64,000 nucleotides of DNA from NCBI GenBank assembly GCA_021014325.1, contig CM037472.1:5456001-5520000 (forward strand). The letters run 5' to 3'. Source of the stretch: Plazaster borealis (lineage: Eukaryota > Echinodermata > Asteroidea > Forcipulatida > Labidiasteridae). Position numbers and translations under genes: made by a program. Under the pieces are notes generated by a model. The model was not told where the DNA came from, did not search any database, and was given only the letters and a program-made list of their open reading frames with translations. Positions within the stretch are counted from its first letter, which is position 1. Each line of letters opens with the position of its first letter. Below, one piece after another: positions 59,290-64,000 of the stretch.

Positions 59290-59342
59290 TCTGGACTGTT
59301 CCATTTCACTCTGCTACGCCTTGTGAAATGGAACAGTCCAGA
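59290..59342. repeat. Perfect 20-bp-arm hairpin
   Basis: TCTGGACTGTTCCATTTCAC at 59290-59309 is exactly complementary to 59323-59342, with a 13-base loop. Outside the arms GTGAGTT and AAGTC/TTCAC pair partly. Size resembles a small hairpin RNA precursor, but the perfect arms look more like an inverted duplication. Confidence 0.85.
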
Positions 59343-59597
59343 CTTCACCACAGGATATTGATGTTCCAACCCCCCCCCCCCATCTCACAGACACTCGATG
59401 TTTGTGTAATGTATTGAATTGCCTGTTTGTTCAAGTTTGTACATGTTGGGTTTAAAGTGAAAGGGGATGAGGCTGTCCATGGGGAAAGATCTGTGTTGGT
59501 TTTTGGTTTGCTAATGCTGTGAGTTATTCATTGGCTTGCGCTTTGGTTCTCACTGGAAATAGAGCTTAAGATATTGACAAAATAGGGAGACCGCCGA

Positions 59598-59740
59598 CAT
59601 AGGGCTAGATAGCTTAGTTGGTAGAGCGCCGGCACGTTAATCCGGAGGTCGTTGGTTTAAATCCTGCTCTAGTCAATTTGTCTTTGTTCAACCCTCATAA
59701 GTCATTTAAAATTAAATGTGGTTTATTATTTGATATGGAA
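59598..59740 (+). mobile_element. SINE family 4, full length
   Basis: GGGCTAGATAGCTTAGTTGG (A box), GGTCGTTGGTTTAAATCCTG (decayed B box), AATTTGTCTTTGTTCAACCC, ATGTGGTTTATTATTTGATA. It has the family flank GACCGCCGACATAGG upstream, as the copies at 30355 and 37996 do in reverse. Confidence 0.85.
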
Positions 59741-59867
59741 ATAGAACTACATATATTGGACCCTGCCTATGGTTATAGAAGGTAGAGTGGCAATCGTTTA
59801 TTTACCTTGGTATGAGTTAACACAGATCAACTCACGGAAACTGTGTTCAAAACCTGTTTTTGAAATG

Positions 59868-60190
59868 TTAACCCTTTACTTTAGAGACCATTCATTTCTG
59901 TATAATCATCACAAAACGCCCTGACATTGCTATTATTGTTCATTTCTTTAATCAAATTTTGTCAGTAAAAATGTCAACAGAAATAACATGAAACAGAAAA
60001 GTTAGTTTTGTGTTTAGAAACTGGGATATTATGTTAGTATACTACATTGGAAAGTTTCATATCCGGACATGACCTTTACTTTGACCTCTTTATGTGAATG
60101 GAAGAAGGTCAAACTTTGCAGCCGTTTGCGGCCCCTATGGGCATTTTGGTACAAGCCGCTTGTGGCCACTATGGTCTCTAAAGCGTTGAA
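59868..60190 (+). repeat. Dispersed repeat K, copy 3
   Basis: Same order of blocks as 40983-41335, ending CAGCCGTTTGCGGCCCC, GGGCATTTTGGTACAAGC and GCTTGTGGCCACTATGGTCT. It lacks the segment around TTAACCATGGAGG found in copy 2. Confidence 0.83.
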
Positions 60191-61539
60191 GGTATAAACT
60201 ATGGTTGATAATGAGTAACAAATTCAACTGAACTTTATGTTCTGCAAAACACTCGGTTTTTACATGACATATTTTAATCTATTTTGAACATGGAGGTAGA
60301 ATTTGAATTTTCCCAATCTACTTATGTAAGCACGTACAATCATGAATCTGTTTTCCGAGGGTAAAAACAACCCCCCCCCCCAAAAAAAAATAATAATAAA
60401 TAAATAAATAAATAAATCATACCACCTCACTTAATGAGATGTTGAGAGTTAAGTTGCATGGTGGGTTAAGTAAAAACCAGAGGTTAGTAATAAATGTGCT
60501 TCTTCATAAAAACATCAATAATTCATTCCACCTCGAAAGTACGTGTTCTCCATTTTACAACAATTTTTCTTTCATCATGATCGCTGGTACTTTCTCCTGG
60601 GTGCATTTGAACTAATAGTATACCCACCTCGGCCTTAGCAAACAGTAGCCATGTATTACTTATTAAACGCTATAAGAACAACACGCTTAAGACAAAAAGA
60701 TAGATGAGGAAATAGAATGAGGTTGACTGATTGGCAAAGGGTGACCTCATTTCTAATGATGAGGTCCCCCCCCCTCTCCACCCCCCCTTAAACCCAGCAC
60801 GCCATCAGAATCTGACTCCATCCTCAATCAAGCTACAGCTGAGTTATATACAGATAATTACCCAATCCCTTGAGTTGACCAGTACTTTTTCGGGTTGAGC
60901 CCTTTTTTATATATTTTACACGCAAATATGGATTAATCTACCCGGTGTAAGTGCTTTTATACTGTTAACACATAGGGTGGTCCTTCCTCATTATCTTTCA
61001 CCCTGGGTGTACTTTTCCCTGGTGCTGTGCTCAATCAAGCATTGGTTGTGACTGTTGTAGAGAGGGTTGGGGTTTTTTGCGAGTGGGGAATGAGGAATGA
61101 ATGAGCGCATTCTCGTTAGGGAGAAATGAGTGGGAACTTCATAGGAAACTGTCAGTCTAATTAATCTCTTGGGATTTTATCTCTGGGCTTGAAATAGGTC
61201 GGTGTATAAACTGTGTATAAAACCAGGAGCAATTACCCGAAAGTAAACTGGCAAGTTGGATTTATGTTGTGTCGGATTCTGTGGAATTCTTTTTCTTTTT
61301 CATGGAAAGTTGAGATAAATAAGAGATGAATTCTGAAGCATGTAATTGTTGTTTTCAGCTCTGGTTTGGAGATTGAAACACTCTTTGTGATGTTGTGGAT
61401 TTTCCATGGAGTTTTTCCGAGATTCTCTTGCTTCACCTCTAATGTTGTTTGCATTTGTATGTCATGATTGTTTGTACCTTCCTTGTTTCTGACCTTTGAC
61501 CTTAAGTTTGTTTGTTTGTTTGTTTGTTTGTTTAGATGA
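60191..61539. other. Unique block, with AATA microsatellite and TTTG microsatellite
   Basis: (AATA)n at about 60388-60415 after a C/A tract, and (TTTG)n at about 61504-61533. The rest is unique; no gene recognised. Confidence 0.45.
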
Positions 61540-61722
61540 TCTTCCCGTTAAGGGAACTTGGTAAACTCCAACAAGGAGATATAAACACCAAGCTGGCAAC
61601 AGCCAATCTCTCTCATACAAACATTGGTTTAAAGTCTATGATTATGAATTGCACAAATCAATAAATTGTGATCCAGTAACTAGACGACGATACTTCTTCT
61701 AGTCATTGTGAAATCAGCGGTT
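61540..61722 (-). mobile_element. SINE family 5 copy 2, antisense, head missing
   Basis: Minus strand has AGCTAACCGCTGATTTCACA, ATGACTAGAAGAAGTAT, TAGTTACTGG, AACCAATGTTTGTATGAGAG, AGATTGGCTGTTGCCAGCTT and GGTGTTTATATCTCC, matching 39256-39660. The tRNA-like head is absent, typical 5' truncation. Confidence 0.85.
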
Positions 61723-62080
61723 AGCTTTTATACTAAGCACTCAAGCACACAGGTTTGTGGGGATTTTTGTGACCAGCCAAAATGCTGTATAGTTCACACT
61801 GCTTTCACTGGTGTCCCACCACTTTTTTGCTTAGCCATTAAAATTGCTCAGCAATATTTTCTGCTTAACACAGTTTTATGAAATTAGGCCCTGGGTCCAA
61901 TTTCATAGAGCTGCTTTAAAGCACAAAAAGTTCCTAAGCACAACAACATTATGCTTACCAGAATAAGGTTACCAGCCGAAATACCATGTCACATGTACCA
62001 TTTGTGACTGGTATCCTGCTCATATCTGCTTAGCAGATCTGCTTAGCAGACAATTGTTAAGCAATTTGTTTTTTGTTCTG
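61722..62080. mobile_element. Two abutting palindromic element C copies
   Basis: Left part (about 61722-61891) ends TTTTATGAAATTAGGCCCTG; the next begins CTGGGTCCAATTTCATAGAG at about 61890 and contains CAGAATAAGGTTACCAGCC. The second is degraded near its right end (AGCAGATCTGCTTAGCAGAC). Confidence 0.75.
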
Positions 62081-62099
62081 TATTATTATTCATTATTAT

Positions 62100-62178
62100 T
62101 CAATTAAAAAACAAAAGACTGCCGGACTAAAACTACTGGCCTCAAGCCTGTGGTCCAGTTTAAAATTTCGAGCCCTGC
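62100..62178 (+). mobile_element. Element G, 3' end fragment
   Basis: AAACAAAAGACTGCCGGACT, ACTGGCCTCAAGCCTGTGGT and AAAATTTCGAGCCCTG match the right end of 5704-6113. The left part is missing. Confidence 0.72.
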
Positions 62179-63125
62179 AACAATAATGGTGATGAAATGC
62201 GCAACGAATGCAAATATTATTCTAGTATTTTTTTATTATTATTAAGTTTCCAATGACCAAATTTAGGAAATATACACAAACCAGAGGACAGCTAATCATG
62301 GTAGGAGTTGGTTCAGCGTACTTTGGGATCGGAGTCTTCGTGGTCATACCCCCCTCTTCCCCCCTCCACCCCCCTTCATGGCCGCTTCATTGTTATTTCC
62401 ACCTTAATGTACCCTAGGCCTTTCATACATGCAGATGTGTCTGAAAGAGCCAACTAATGTGAAGAAATAGGTAGCAGAGGTATAGAGACTAACCGAACCC
62501 AATCTTATTAGCTCTGGATTGGGTTTTTTAAGGGGGGAAGGGCTGCGAGCGATGTAAGGTTTGCTCAGAGTGGCTTGCAATAGCTGGCACGCTGCCGTTT
62601 CTTCTTTATGAGTACATATTATCCCAAGGGAGATAAATTGCCCTGAGCACTCCAATTCACAGGCTCTCCATAGCAGGTGATGGGTGCTAATAATTTGTCG
62701 GGAGTTGCCTAAGTTGCACATTTTAGAGGCAATCTTGTTAGACTGACTGGCGACACACTCAATTGGCTCAGACGGTGCAGCTTCACGAAGTGTCGGGGGA
62801 GAGCGGCATCGCGTGACTGGCTCGCGCCACGGCGAGCTTGGGCTTTTGTTTTCGCGGGGCAGTGCCCACTGCCGTCATTGAACGCACCCTCCTTTGATGA
62901 GGTCAGAATAATAAGTGTAAAATAACACCTTCAGTAGCTGTAACACTTAAGTCATACCAAAAAAAAGCAATTAAAATGGGCACAAAGGTAGGCAGTTAAA
63001 AATTGAAAACATCTAAATAGCCTTGACGTTTTATAAATGATGATGATTATTATTATTATAATTTTTAGATATTTCTGGTAATGAAACCAAGGATGCCTCA
63101 TAAGTGAACTTAATCACTGTAGCTC
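62179..63125. other. Unique block with GC-rich core 62740-62900
   Basis: No repeat family. The core includes GACGGTGCAGCTTCACGAAG and GCGTGACTGGCTCGCGCCAC, unusually CpG-rich for this region. No open frame of note. Possible regulatory DNA or first-exon region of a gene beyond the window; undecided. Confidence 0.35.
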
Positions 63126-63300
63126 GCAAGCCTGAGGAAACCTGTAAACAAGGTTGCTTGCTATGTGAACCAGAAACACCAGGGTTAACCCTACTCTTCC
63201 CCGACAAGCGCTCTGGGTTCTTTTACGTGCACTACCAATCCTAGTACACTGGACCTACAGCTTAATGTCCCAATCCGAAGGACAAAGCAATTATGTTGAT
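63126..63300 (-). mobile_element. SINE family 1 subfamily, antisense 3' part
   Basis: Minus strand: GTAGTGCACGTAAAAGAACC, AGAGTAGGGTTAACCCTGG, GGTTCACATAGCAAGCAACC, CTTGTTTACAGGTTTCCTC, the same variant ending as 12436-12690. Head absent. Confidence 0.8.
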
Positions 63301-64000
63301 ATGTTTTGTTGCAAAGTTGAGGATTGGAATAAATTGACTTTCTAAAAAAAGCAATCATTCATTAATTATTTAATAGTAAAAGACCACTATAAATTATCTT
63401 CATGATGTCCGAATGCTATGTTGACTGCTTGTAAACCGCTGCATGCAGAGATTGGTCATTATTGCTTCAAATTCACCCCCCATACTCCTTTTTTTCTTTA
63501 TACAAATAGGGTCCTCTCGACTCCTCTGCCAGGTAGAATTTGTACAACTTATACATCACAGTTTGGCTGTACTTATTTTCAGTTTTACACAGTAACCAGC
63601 ACCACAGTATTAACGTTGAAGGCAGGAGTGATGTTGCAATTCTGTGGAGGGAAAACAAAAAGTAGTTTCAGGTTGACTGTACTTTTTTTTTTTCCCGAGC
63701 TCGCTGTAGTTTAGAGGAAACAAAATCCTAAGTGCTATCATTTTCAGATGAGATGTATTACATTGTATAAAAAAGGAGGGAGCATTTGAGATAAGAAAGT
63801 TGATATGAACAAATATTATTTGAGTCTTTCTATATTGTCTCAACTCCTTTCTACGGCCATGGAAATATCTAAATTTAGTTCGACATGAAAACCTCATTGC
63901 CGCACTTTCTTATTATTAGTTTCAAGTACGGTTTGTGCACTTTTTGCTTTTGTTGTTGATCCTGTATCGAGTTATTTGATCTTTTTTTTACTGTTTCATT
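63301..64000. other. Window end, no gene recognised
   Basis: AT-rich. Neither a PPP1R21 3' exon nor a neighbouring gene was recognised. Confidence 0.45.

Noticed and set aside
59290..59342. Conserved microRNA precursor
   Set aside because: Arms are perfectly paired without bulges and do not match any conserved microRNA seed I know; kept only as an inverted repeat.

Overview
The window is animal nuclear DNA. Coding sequence is sparse, with short exons flanked by GT/AG introns, and everything between is packed with tRNA-derived SINEs, short inverted-repeat (MITE-like) elements and minisatellites. The repeat families (a Ser/Leu-tRNA-like SINE of about 400 bp, TA-flanked elements with AAAGGCACTGGACACG-type ends, palindromic elements starting CCCAATTTCATAGAGCTGCT) look to me like those of echinoderms, most likely a sea star. 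That is a memory-based inference, not a search result.

The one gene I can name is PPP1R21 (also KLRAQ1/CCDC128; FERRY complex subunit 2) on the + strand. Sixteen coding exons can be read from 821 to 20333. All have canonical splice dinucleotides and keep phase across every junction. Together they give 2127 bp, or 709 codons, collinear with the vertebrate protein. The start codon sits about 100 bp downstream of two inverted YY1-like sites. The final part of the family (about 85 residues, including the TTKRSYEDQ motif) is not in the window as far as I can read. Either intron 16 exceeds 43.6 kb, while every other intron is 0.25-2.0 kb, or the 3' exons are elsewhere or misassembled.

Within the gene (0.8-20.3 kb) the introns hold: a 26-bp-arm foldback and a TA-flanked MITE in intron 1; a five-copy 115-bp tandem repeat plus a MITE in intron 2; tRNA SINEs in introns 4 and 5; two inverted copies of a 0.5-kb inverted-repeat element in introns 7 and 14; a SINE nested in another repeat in intron 7; a head-to-head SINE pair in intron 8; and a tandem repeated element in intron 12. 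Several of these stop within 15-30 bp of a splice site (exons 7, 8, 9 and 12).

From 20.3 to 64 kb there is no recognisable gene. Repeats alternate with long unique stretches. Main landmarks are a minisatellite (21.6-21.8 kb), a 220-bp higher-order tandem repeat (24.4-25.1 kb), one unrecognised possible exon (30.87-31.18 kb), an ATTGG-rich array invaded by a MITE and followed by a 20-bp minisatellite (43.7-45.0 kb), a CRE-containing TA-flanked element (51.6-52.2 kb), a chimeric MITE between duplicated flanks (52.6-53.5 kb), and an element related to the other TA-flanked ones at 58.5-58.9 kb. The unique blocks at 25.6-28.1, 45-49.8, 56.9-58.5 and 60.2-63.1 kb could hold cis-regulatory DNA, but nothing in the sequence proves it.

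I found no bacterial system, CRISPR array, viral gene or convincing new gene system. The notable observations concern gene structure and nested repeats. All coordinates were read by eye; repeat boundaries are approximate to a few bases unless target-site duplications are stated.
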